Positions 46,403-54,443 of a DNA stretch of 64,000 nucleotides are shown here, piece after piece. Position numbers and translations under genes: made by a program. The stretch is from Aureispira sp. CCB-E (GTDB lineage Bacteria; Bacteroidota; Bacteroidia; Chitinophagales; Saprospiraceae). Below the pieces are notes generated by a model, which worked only from the letters and a program-made list of their open reading frames with translations, did no database searches and had not been told where the DNA came from. Numbering within the stretch: position 1 is the first letter of the stretch; each line of letters opens with the position of its first letter. The stretch spans positions 7,165,501 through 7,229,500 of the forward strand of contig NZ_CP133671.1 in the NCBI RefSeq assembly GCF_031326345.1, read 5' to 3'.

Positions 46403-46487
46403 TAGTTCGTTGAAACCACGAAGTAGCAGCGCAGCTAACTAATATAAATGTACTTTTTTATCTTTTTGGTAAAAAATCAACGAACTA
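46403..46487. repeat. Mosaic intergenic element E (85 bp) with perfect terminal inverted repeats
   Basis: TAGTTCGTTGA (46403-46413) is exactly inverted as TCAACGAACTA (46477-46487). Inside are CCACGAAGTAGC and the exact 18-mer (46424-46441), then a T-rich segment. It is the most compact complete copy in the window. It lies between gldB and psd, probably in the psd leader. Confidence 0.85.
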
Positions 46488-46563
46488 CTAATTATAATTA
46501 TCTTAATGTTCTTTTTTCAGAGAACTCAAACAAAAACTATCTAGACTTTTTAAAATAAAATTT

Positions 46564-47232
46564 ATGCTTCGTTTTCATAAGGAAGGTAAGGCTTCCATTA
46601 CACTAGTTGGGTTAGTTGCAATAGGGATCATAGCAGCGTCTTGGTTATTGCTACCCAGTTCTTTATTTTGGCTACAAATAGTATTAACTGTTGTTGCTAT
46701 TGATTTAATTATCTTCATTTTGCAATTTTTCAGAAATCCTGTTCGCAAAATTGCAAAGCTAGATAATAATGTCATCTACGCTCCTGCTGATGGTAAAATT
46801 GTCGTAATTGAAGAAACTACAGAAGACGAATTCTTGCACGAAAAATGCATTCAAGTATCTATTTTTATGTCTCCATTAAATGTTCATGTCAACAGAAATC
46901 CAATTAGTGGTTTGGTAAAATATAGCAAATACCATCCTGGTAAGTTTCTAATGGCGTGGAATCCCAAGGCATCAACAGAAAATGAACGCACCACCATTGC
47001 CTATGAATTACCCAATGGACAGCGTTTGGTTATGCGCCAAATTGCTGGTTTTTTAGCTCGTCGTATTGTCAACTACCTAAAAGCTGGTGACCAAGTTAAG
47101 CAAGGCGAAGACATGGGGTTCATAAAACTGGGTTCTAGAGTCGACTTATTTTTACCACTTGGAACCGAAATTAACGTCAATATCGACGATATGGTTGAAG
47201 GTAATTTGTCTGTAATTGGTCATTTAAAATAG
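46564..47232 (+). CDS. psd: Phosphatidylserine decarboxylase family protein
   Basis: A 222-residue pyruvoyl enzyme of the short (PSD-related) class that makes phosphatidylethanolamine. Two membrane helices (about 13-53) anchor the N-terminus. The catalytic core has VIYAPADGKIVVIEE, the His-rich VSIFMSPLNVHVNRNPISG, YHPGKFLMAWNPKASTENERT, and QIAGFLARRIV. The self-cleavage site is LGSRVDLFLP (Gly189-190/Ser191), where Ser191 becomes the pyruvoyl group. The length matches short-chain enzymes of Bacteroidota. No phosphatidylserine synthase is adjacent. A TATATTTG -7 box at 46374-46381 precedes the repeat element E, so that element would lie in this gene's leader. Confidence 0.93.
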   Translation: MLRFHKEGKASITLVGLVAIGIIAASWLLLPSSLFWLQIVLTVVAIDLIIFILQFFRNPVRKIAKLDNNVIYAPADGKIVVIEETTEDEFLHEKCIQVSIFMSPLNVHVNRNPISGLVKYSKYHPGKFLMAWNPKASTENERTTIAYELPNGQRLVMRQIAGFLARRIVNYLKAGDQVKQGEDMGFIKLGSRVDLFLPLGTEINVNIDDMVEGNLSVIGHLK

Positions 47233-47362
47233 ATGAGTAGTTACAAATAGTAGTTTTTTTTATTTAATAAAAGCTCCTTTATTTAGCTTAGATAATTGAT
47301 ATTCAAAACTTTTTCAAAAACAAATTGTTAAATTCCAACTACATTTACTTATCTCTTATTGT

Positions 47363-47397
47363 TTTGTTAAGTTTTTTTAAAAATTGGTTTAATTTTG
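47363..47397 (+). promoter_or_regulatory. Possible Bacteroidota-type promoter
   Basis: TAATTTTG (47390-47397) fits TAnnTTTG exactly; TTTG at 47363-47366 is 23 nt upstream, slightly longer than the usual 19-21. It precedes the Cys-rich repeat protein gene. Confidence 0.4.
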
Positions 47398-47464
47398 GAA
47401 AAGCCTTAAATTGTGTAAGTATAATATCGAAAAAAACTATTCAAACTTAAATATGACTATTATT

Positions 47465-47881
47465 ATGAAAAATCTATTATTGCTTGTAATGTTCTCGTTT
47501 GTTGCTGTAGGAACTTCTTATGCTCAAGGTTGCCCTAAATCTGCGGCAAAGGCTGCAGCTAATACAACTGCGACAAAAACTTGTACAAAATCTAAAACTG
47601 CTTGTACAAAATCTAAATCAGCAACTGCTGCTACTGTTAGTACTGCCACTACAACAAAAGCTTGTTGCAAATCTAAAGCTGGCGGAAAAGCTTGTTCTAA
47701 ATCTGCTGCTGCTGGAGCAAAAGCAACTGCTGTAAGCGGAACATCTGCAACAACTAAAAAATCTTGTTGCAAGTCTAAAGCTGGAAAAACTTGTACGAAG
47801 TCAAAAACAACGACTGCAACTAGTGCTAGTGTAACTCCTTCAGCTAAAGCAACCGCTGTTGCTGCTAAAAGTGCTGAGTAA
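47465..47881 (+). CDS. Secreted Cys/Lys/Ser repeat protein (CxKSK repeats)
   Basis: A 138-residue exported protein of very low complexity: signal peptide MKNLLLLVMFSFVAVGTSYAQ, then a chain of CPKS, CTKSK, CTKSK, CCKSK, CSKS, CCKSK and CTKSK units separated by Ala/Thr/Ser-rich linkers. After cleavage there are nine Cys, all in these basic units, and the C-terminus is Ala/Ser/Thr/Lys-rich. I start at the ATG at 47465 for the best signal peptide; ATGs at 47453 and TTG at 47411 are alternatives. Cys density suggests metal binding or disulfide cross-linking in the envelope. There is no recognised family. A terminator follows, so it is a single gene. Confidence 0.75.
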   Translation: MKNLLLLVMFSFVAVGTSYAQGCPKSAAKAAANTTATKTCTKSKTACTKSKSATAATVSTATTTKACCKSKAGGKACSKSAAAGAKATAVSGTSATTKKSCCKSKAGKTCTKSKTTTATSASVTPSAKATAVAAKSAE

Positions 47882-47988
47882 GAATATTAATTCAATAGCC
47901 CTAGAAGTTATCTGTAAGAGATTATTCTAAAAAACTTACAAAAAACTAGTTGACGGCGATTGTTAATAATCTCAATAAAATATTTTAA

Positions 47989-48020
47989 AAAATGCCTTTC
48001 TAGTTTGGAAGGCATTTTTT
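47989..48020 (+). terminator. Intrinsic terminator
   Basis: AAAATGCCTTTC (47989-48000) pairs with GGAAGGCATTTT (48007-48018, one wobble), ending in TTTTTT. It ends the transcript of the Cys-rich gene, 22 bp before uvrB. Confidence 0.8.
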
Positions 48021-48041
48021 ATTTTTACGTAAAAAATTCTT

Positions 48042-50060
48042 ATGAAATTTGAACTGCATTCTCCATTTAAACCTACTGGTGACCAACCTCAAGCTATTGA
48101 CCAAATCGTAAAAGGAATCAACGCCAATGAAAAAGCACAATGCCTTTTAGGGGTTACGGGCTCTGGTAAGACATTTACCATGGCGAATGTAATTCAGCAA
48201 ACGCAACGCCCTACCATTATCTTGTCTCACAACAAAACACTAACGGCTCAATTGTATGGGGAATTCAAACAATTTTTCCCGAACAATGCGGTCGAGTATT
48301 TTGTCTCTTATTATGATTATTATCAACCAGAGGCTTATGTTGTTGCAACCAATACTTACATAGAGAAAGATTTAGCTATTAACGAAGAAATTGACAAACT
48401 TCGCCTAAGAACGAGTGCTCAACTGCTGTCTGGACGTCGTGATATTATCGTCGTTGCTTCGGTTTCCTGTATTTATGGTTTGGGCAATCCAGAGGATTAT
48501 AAAGATAGTGTTATTCGCCTACAAACTGGACAAGTTTTAAGTCGTAATAAGTTTTTGTATATGCTGGTAGATAGTCTCTATTCCAGAACAGAAATAGAAT
48601 TTACTAGAGGAACGTTTAGAGTTCGTGGAGATTCTGTTGACATCAACCTTCCTTATACAGAAGATGGTTTTAGAGTTACCTTTTGGGGCGATGAAATAGA
48701 AGAAATAGAACGAATTGAACTGGAATCAGGCAAGAGCATTGAAACACTGGATACGATTGCTATCTTCCCCGCCAATTTATATGTCGCGCAAAAAGATCGG
48801 ATGAAAGAAATCATTCGAGATATAGAGGACGAACTGCATGAGCAAATTGAATATTTTAACGACGAACACAAATACGAAGAAAGTCAGCGGATTCAAGAAC
48901 GGGTCACTCTAGATCTTGAAATGATGCGTCAATTAGGCTATTGTTCGGGCATTGAAAATTATTCTAGATTTTTTGATGGTAGAAAGCCTGGCGCTCGCCC
49001 CTTTTGCCTCTTAGACTATTTTCCTGATGATTATCTCATGATTATTGATGAAAGTCATGTTACCTTGCCACAGTTCCGAGCAATGTATGGCGGAGATAGA
49101 GCAAGAACAACGACCTTGGTTGACCACGGTTTCCGTTTGCCTTCTGCCTATGACAACCGTCCGCTAAGTTTCAATGAGTTTGAGGATCAAATCAACCAAA
49201 TCCTCTTTGTTAGTGCAACGCCTTCAGATTATGAATTGCAACAAACAGATGGAACGGTTGTTGAGCAAATTATTCGTCCAACTGGACTGCTTGACCCTCC
49301 TATTGATGTGCGCCCAAGTATTAATCAAATAGATGACCTGTTGGAAGAAATCGACAACTGCATTCAGCAAGATCAACGAGTTTTAGTAACGACTATTACC
49401 AAACGAAGCTCTGAAGAACTTTCTAAATATTTGACTAGGCTAAACATTAAATGTCGCTATATTCACTCCGAAATAGATACCTTGGAACGAGTTGAAATAT
49501 TGAGAGACCTACGTTTGGGGGTGTTTGATGTTTTGATTGGAATTAACTTATTAAGAGAGGGACTGGATTTACCTGAAGTTGCTTTAGTAGCCATTTTGGA
49601 TGCTGACAAAGAAGGTTTTTTGAGAAATGAAAAATCATTGACACAAACTGCTGGGCGTGCAGCTCGTAATTCAAATGGTCGTGTTATTATGTATGCTGAT
49701 AAAATTACACGATCTATGAAGGCTACTATTGACGAAACTGCTCGTAGACGTTCGTTGCAGATTGCTTACAATGAAAAGCATGGTATTACACCAACAACAA
49801 TTAAAAAATCTAAAGAAGAAATCTTGCAACAGACAGTAGTTGGCGGAACAAAGAGTTACTTGGATGCGGACGATACTGCTAATAATATTGCTGCGGATCC
49901 TGTCGTACAATACATGGGACCTGACCAACTACAAAAAGCAATCGAACAGGCTAAGAAAAAAATGCAAAGCGCCTCCAAAGATATGGATTTCTTAACCGCA
50001 GCAGAACATAGAGATGATATGCTAGCACTCAAAAAACTGTACGAAGAAAAATTTGGTTAG
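48042..50060 (+). CDS. uvrB: Excinuclease ABC subunit B (UvrB)
   Basis: A 672-residue nucleotide excision repair helicase that receives damaged DNA from UvrA and recruits UvrC. Walker A is GVTGSGKT (37-44). The damage-probing hairpin is YYDYYQPEAYV. DEAD-box II is IDESHVTLPQ. Motifs V and VI are GINLLREGLDLPEVALVAILDADKEGFLR and QTAGRAARNSNGRVI. The C-terminal UVR coiled coil for UvrC binding is present (about 630-672). Length is standard. The ATG at 48042 gives the conserved MKFELHSPFKPTGDQPQAI start. Since a terminator ends 22 bp upstream, a promoter must overlap that spacer or transcription reads through. Confidence 0.98.
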   Translation: MKFELHSPFKPTGDQPQAIDQIVKGINANEKAQCLLGVTGSGKTFTMANVIQQTQRPTIILSHNKTLTAQLYGEFKQFFPNNAVEYFVSYYDYYQPEAYVVATNTYIEKDLAINEEIDKLRLRTSAQLLSGRRDIIVVASVSCIYGLGNPEDYKDSVIRLQTGQVLSRNKFLYMLVDSLYSRTEIEFTRGTFRVRGDSVDINLPYTEDGFRVTFWGDEIEEIERIELESGKSIETLDTIAIFPANLYVAQKDRMKEIIRDIEDELHEQIEYFNDEHKYEESQRIQERVTLDLEMMRQLGYCSGIENYSRFFDGRKPGARPFCLLDYFPDDYLMIIDESHVTLPQFRAMYGGDRARTTTLVDHGFRLPSAYDNRPLSFNEFEDQINQILFVSATPSDYELQQTDGTVVEQIIRPTGLLDPPIDVRPSINQIDDLLEEIDNCIQQDQRVLVTTITKRSSEELSKYLTRLNIKCRYIHSEIDTLERVEILRDLRLGVFDVLIGINLLREGLDLPEVALVAILDADKEGFLRNEKSLTQTAGRAARNSNGRVIMYADKITRSMKATIDETARRRSLQIAYNEKHGITPTTIKKSKEEILQQTVVGGTKSYLDADDTANNIAADPVVQYMGPDQLQKAIEQAKKKMQSASKDMDFLTAAEHRDDMLALKKLYEEKFG

Positions 50061-50107
50061 GCACAGCACTGCTTTATTGAAGTTGTTAAAAAAGATGCAA
50101 TTTCAAA

Positions 50108-50156
50108 CAACTTCTTTTTTGATCATCAAAAGAAGTTGCTAGAAAGATTTTTTTTT
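50108..50156 (+). terminator. Intrinsic terminator of uvrB
   Basis: CAACTTCTTTT (50108-50118) pairs perfectly with AAAAGAAGTTG (50128-50138), followed by CTAGAAAGA and a nine-base T-run. It is 47 bp after the uvrB stop. Confidence 0.85.
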
Positions 50157-50338
50157 GTTTTTTATGAAAAAGAAGCAATTGTACTTACAATTTCATGAGC
50201 ATAGCAAGCTAATTCACGAAATACTAGTATAAGACGCCAAATTTTTAATTACTTTCATAAAAATTAGCTTATCATTAGTTGCAATAGATAGAATAGATTT
50301 CATTATCTTGTTTTGCCCCTTTCTTATAATACACTAAA

Positions 50339-51283
50339 ATGAAGTCTTCTATGTATAGATTTATCTACACTTTTTATTTTTTTCTAATTGTTGCAACCAT
50401 TAACGCACAAAGTAAAATGCCTTTTGCTGTAGAAGTTGCCGCTTTTGCAGAACCTGTCCCCAATGGTTATTTTGGGGAGATCGAAGAGGTTTACGAAACC
50501 TTAGATGTCAATTATATTTACCGTTATTACATATATGTGCCTACCTTGGAAACCGCTGAAACCAAGAAAAAGGAAGTCAAAGCTGCAGGATTTATCAATG
50601 CTCGTATCATCGATTTTGTTCAACTAAAAAAAGACTGTGATGCTCTTTGCCAATATAATCCTCCTCAAAAGACGGGCAAGAAAATTCGTCCCTTCAATCC
50701 TTTAGAAAGCAATACTCCTAGCCATAACAATAAGAGTAATCTAGGCTTCGCTCCTAACCGTAAAAGCCCCTATAATACTCCTGCGTCTTATAATGCTACG
50801 AATGATATAGAAAGAGCTACAAATCAAAATATATTATTTCCATATCCTTCTTCTAGCTCTTCCAACTCTCCTGAAAAATTCCATTGTATCTTCTTTGATT
50901 TTGACAAATCATATATTCGAGAAGATGCTAAAATAGAGTTGAATCGTTTGATCAAATTAATGGAAAAAAATCCAACCTATCAAGTAGAAATTTTAGCACA
51001 CACAGATGCTCGCGGCACCAAAACATACAACAATGCATTGTCGATGCGTCGTGCTGTTTCGACACAAGAATATTTGGCAAAACGAGGTGTAAAAAGAACC
51101 AAAATTATAAAAAAACCTTTTGGCGAATCTAGCCCAATAGCATTAAATCAGCTTCCAAACGGGGAGGACACCACCTTAGGTCGCCAACTGAATAGACGTG
51201 TCGAATTTAAGATATTAGACCAGTCTGGAAAAATCTTAAATGTCGTGGATCAAATTCGAGTACCAGAAAAAGTACAAAAATAA
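50339..51283 (+). CDS. OmpA family protein with N-terminal SPOR-like region
   Basis: A 314-residue envelope protein. A signal peptide (1-23, ending INAQ) precedes about 85 residues that resemble SPOR-type peptidoglycan binding (VEVAAFAEPVPNGYFG...YRYYIYVPTLETAETKKKEVKAAGFINARIIDF). A Ser/Asn/Pro-rich linker follows. The last 120 residues are an OmpA C-terminal domain: FFDFDKSYIREDAKIELNRLIKLM, EILAHTDARGTKTYNNALSMRRAVSTQEYL, and GRQLNRRVEFKIL, with the Asp and Arg that bind diaminopimelate. It probably anchors the outer membrane to the wall. It is convergent with the triple-OmpA protein gene. Confidence 0.88.
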   Translation: MKSSMYRFIYTFYFFLIVATINAQSKMPFAVEVAAFAEPVPNGYFGEIEEVYETLDVNYIYRYYIYVPTLETAETKKKEVKAAGFINARIIDFVQLKKDCDALCQYNPPQKTGKKIRPFNPLESNTPSHNNKSNLGFAPNRKSPYNTPASYNATNDIERATNQNILFPYPSSSSSNSPEKFHCIFFDFDKSYIREDAKIELNRLIKLMEKNPTYQVEILAHTDARGTKTYNNALSMRRAVSTQEYLAKRGVKRTKIIKKPFGESSPIALNQLPNGEDTTLGRQLNRRVEFKILDQSGKILNVVDQIRVPEKVQK

Positions 51284-51287
51284 AAAA

Positions 51288-51321
51288 AGCGTTGAGGGTT
51301 CCTGAGTAAACCTTCAACGCT
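51288..51321. terminator. Terminator between convergent OmpA genes
   Basis: AGCGTTGAGGGTT (51288-51300) pairs with AACCTTCAACGCT (51309-51321, one wobble). On the minus strand a U-run follows, so it mainly serves the downstream OmpA gene. Confidence 0.85.
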
Positions 51322-51346
51322 CTATCCACACTTTGATAAAGAATTC

Positions 51347-53923
51347 CTAACGCAAACCGATTACTTTAAAATCAGTCCGTCGATTTTTTGCATGGTCACT
51401 ATCTGAACACCGTACTCCATCTTTGCATTTATTTAGCAATTTGGACTCTCCGTATCCTTTATATTTCAAACGATATTTGCTAATCCCATTTTTTACCAAA
51501 TAATTGTAAACTGCCTTAGCTCTCTTTTCTGATAATTCTTGATTGTATTTAGAAGAACCTCTAGAATCGGTGTGCGATCTAATTTCAACACTAATTTTAT
51601 TATTTTTAAGCAACTCTATAATTTCTGTTAGACCTCTAGAATCTTTCATATCTAACTTATCCTTATTGAGTTCATAATTGATATTATCTACTTTAATAAT
51701 ATCGCCCACTGCAAACCCTTTTTGACCAATTACTTTAAATTCTGTTCGTCGATTTTGGGCATGTTCGCTATCTGAGCACTTGACACCATCTTTGCACTTA
51801 TTTAATAATTTTGATTCTCCATATCCTTTGGCAACCAATCTAGAAGAAGCAATTCCTTTTTTCTCTAGATACTTTTTCACTTCTTTGGCTCTCTTTTCTG
51901 ATAATTCTTGGTTGTACTTGGAAGAACCAGATGCATCCGTATGCGCACCGATCTCAATTACTACATGCTCATGTTCTTTCAGAATCTCTAACAATTGCTT
52001 TAATCCTGGAGATTTGCGCTCATCAATTTTTGACTTGCTCAACTCATAAAAGACACTAGCCACTTCTATAACATCCCCAATAGCGTAGTGTGCTTTTCGT
52101 TGAGGCTTAGAAGAACGGCTAGAAGAAGAAGAACGTGATACTGCCTTTTTGCTTGCTACGGCACGTGTTACAGCATCTTCAACAATTTTTTCAGCATTCG
52201 GAGCAGGTGCTGCATCGTAAGAAATACTAACAACGCCATTTACATCCACAATACCTACAACAAAAATTTCAATACGTCGGTTAGCAGCTCGCTCTTCAGC
52301 AGAACAAGGCACGTCATCACTACAACGATTGACTAAAAAACTCTCTCCATAGCCTGTACTTCTAATACGCTTGGCATCAATTCCTTTAGATGTAAAAAAT
52401 CGCAGGAGTGAATTGGCTCGATCTTTTGAAAGTGTCAAATTATTACTAGCTGTTCCTGCCGCATCTGTGTACCCATTAATCTGAATTACAGCCGTTGGAT
52501 TGTCGATCAACCGTTGCAAGATATCAAAAAGTTGCTGACTACTTGTGTTTTGAATGGTACCATCTCCTGGTCTAAAATAACGATCATCCAAAACAAATTT
52601 ATCCCCAATATTCAGCGCTAATGATTGGCGCCTAGGCAAATCTTGTGTCTGTATTACTTGATAAATATCTTCATTTCCTCTTCCACCAGGTCGATTAGAA
52701 GATAAGTATCCTATCTTTCTCTCTGTATCAAAAACAAAGTACATATCATCACTTGGAGAATTTACTTGATTCCCCATATTTTCGACATTTCCCCATCCAT
52801 AAGCATAGCGATTTGCTGTAAATACATCCATACCACCATAACCCAAATGCCAATCCGAAGAAAAGTACAAACGACCATTATCATCTACAAAAGGACTCAT
52901 TTCATTTCCTGGTGTGTTAATCGGATGTCCTAAGTTCTCTGGCATACTCCAACCAGTTGCCGTGCGACGACTGACGTAAATATCATATCCTCCATAACCA
53001 CCTGCCTTATTAGAACAAAAATAAAGAGTTGTTCCATTATCTCTCAAGCAAGGATGCCCCGTAGAAAAAGGCGTTTTGGTATCTACATTAGCATTAAAGG
53101 GAAAAAATTGCTCACTATTATGATCCCATTCTTTTTTTGATTTGCTATTGTACAAATAAATGTCCATCATCAATCCACTTCCATTAATATGACGAATACC
53201 ATCCATGAAGTTATTCGATGTAATGGCTACCATGTCAACAGAAGGAAGGTAACTCATTGGGGCATCATTAATATCATTCCCAATAAAAGAACGCAGGGCT
53301 TTTCCTGTACTAATAAAACCTTGCGCATCTTTTTCTGCCATATAATGTTGGTTAAATGCATCATTAGTCCAAGCTACTTGCCCTTGTTTTTCTACCGCTA
53401 CCGATCGAGAAGAACTAAAAATCAAGTCGGAATCATATAAAGTAGGAGCAAAGTCCGCGCTTTTTGAATTCAATTTTGGTAGTGCTTTTACTTTGTATAT
53501 ATTACTTAATAGAGTTGTTCCTGTGGCAAAATCACATGATTTTGCATAATGCATACCACGCGTATGATCATCCTTGGTTGAGGTATTGAACCAACGTTTT
53601 GCTTCCGCATATTTTCCGTTCATTTTTAACACCTGCCCATAATCAAAAGCATATTGTTTGTAACCATCATATCGCAATATTCTAGCATACCAAGTCTCTG
53701 CTTTCGTTGCGTTATTAGTGTAATAATAACATTTTGCTAAATTCACCATGGCATCCCCCAAATAAGGGTCTTTTTCTAAGGCGGTTTCATACAAAGGAAT
53801 TGCTTCCTTGAATAGAAATGCTTTAAAAAGGGTATTGGCCTGCGCCAATTCATTATTTTGTGCTTGAGCAAATATACTTGTAAGGACAAAAAAGAAAATC
53901 AAAAAAGATTGGTAATTCATCAT
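51347..53923 (-). CDS. PorE-like envelope protein: TPR, PD40 and three OmpA domains
   Basis: A 858-residue protein from the ATG at 53923, whose signal peptide ends VLTSIFAQAQ (the ATG at 53956 adds 11 residues). Order: TPR repeats (about 25-140), a PD40 beta-propeller (about 165-420, TLYDSDLIFSSSRSV, YLPSVDMVAITSN, TTLYFCSNKAGGYGGYDIYVS, RLYFSSDWHLGYGGMDVF, IGYLSSNRPGGRGNEDIY), then three OmpA C-terminal domains. Each OmpA domain has TD...S and NRRTE/NRRIE for diaminopimelate and a two-Cys insert (NKCKDGVKCSD; RCSDDVPCSA in the first). Domains 2 and 3 are nearly identical, which suggests recent duplication. The T9SS component PorE has TPR-WD40-CRD-OmpA, so this is a relative without the CRD domain and with two extra OmpA domains. 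PorE identity is inference. Confidence 0.85.
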   Translation of the reverse strand: MMNYQSFLIFFFVLTSIFAQAQNNELAQANTLFKAFLFKEAIPLYETALEKDPYLGDAMVNLAKCYYYTNNATKAETWYARILRYDGYKQYAFDYGQVLKMNGKYAEAKRWFNTSTKDDHTRGMHYAKSCDFATGTTLLSNIYKVKALPKLNSKSADFAPTLYDSDLIFSSSRSVAVEKQGQVAWTNDAFNQHYMAEKDAQGFISTGKALRSFIGNDINDAPMSYLPSVDMVAITSNNFMDGIRHINGSGLMMDIYLYNSKSKKEWDHNSEQFFPFNANVDTKTPFSTGHPCLRDNGTTLYFCSNKAGGYGGYDIYVSRRTATGWSMPENLGHPINTPGNEMSPFVDDNGRLYFSSDWHLGYGGMDVFTANRYAYGWGNVENMGNQVNSPSDDMYFVFDTERKIGYLSSNRPGGRGNEDIYQVIQTQDLPRRQSLALNIGDKFVLDDRYFRPGDGTIQNTSSQQLFDILQRLIDNPTAVIQINGYTDAAGTASNNLTLSKDRANSLLRFFTSKGIDAKRIRSTGYGESFLVNRCSDDVPCSAEERAANRRIEIFVVGIVDVNGVVSISYDAAPAPNAEKIVEDAVTRAVASKKAVSRSSSSSRSSKPQRKAHYAIGDVIEVASVFYELSKSKIDERKSPGLKQLLEILKEHEHVVIEIGAHTDASGSSKYNQELSEKRAKEVKKYLEKKGIASSRLVAKGYGESKLLNKCKDGVKCSDSEHAQNRRTEFKVIGQKGFAVGDIIKVDNINYELNKDKLDMKDSRGLTEIIELLKNNKISVEIRSHTDSRGSSKYNQELSEKRAKAVYNYLVKNGISKYRLKYKGYGESKLLNKCKDGVRCSDSDHAKNRRTDFKVIGLR

Positions 53924-53956
53924 AGGATTGTGAGAAATGAGACGTTTTTTTAACAT

Positions 53957-54443
53957 TATAACTATAACTGTTTGAGTATTTAGTAAATTGCTATTGCGTG
54001 GTATTTTTTTGAAATGGCTTAGCTGCCTATGCTATTACTGCATGATATTTTCTGTGTTTATGAGGATACGAATTTCGTTTTCTTTTACAAAAAATAACCT
54101 ATACTACTTTGGCGATAAAAATAGTAATCCCCCTTTCTAATTTTCTCATGAAGTAATATAAATCTAAAACAACAATTAATCGACTTGGCTAAATTTTCTG
54201 CCTGTACATTAAGCCAGTTCCTTTGTGCGTCTCATCTATTACACATCACAACATCAACTTAAATCTTCAACAATAGCAGACAAGCTTTCGACAACTTGCA
54301 TTTTTTACCTTTATCTAAATGGATCAATAAAGTCTAAGCGGTCTATTCTATCAGTGTAACTCAATAATTTATATTGAATACAAAAGCCATCCTCGAAACA
54401 AATTCGGGATGACTTTGCATTTTATATTCGTAAAGCTTAATTC
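53957..54443. other. Intergenic region, 487 bp
   Basis: Between the two PD40 protein genes, both on the minus strand. Apart from the terminator at 54383-54416 I see no gene, repeat or promoter that I would defend. Confidence 0.4.
54383..54416 (-). terminator. Intrinsic terminator
   Basis: AAAGCCATCC (54383-54392) pairs with GGATGACTTT (54407-54416, one wobble). On the minus strand it is followed by GCTTTTGTATTC, 27 bp after the stop of the TPR/PD40 gene. Confidence 0.65.
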
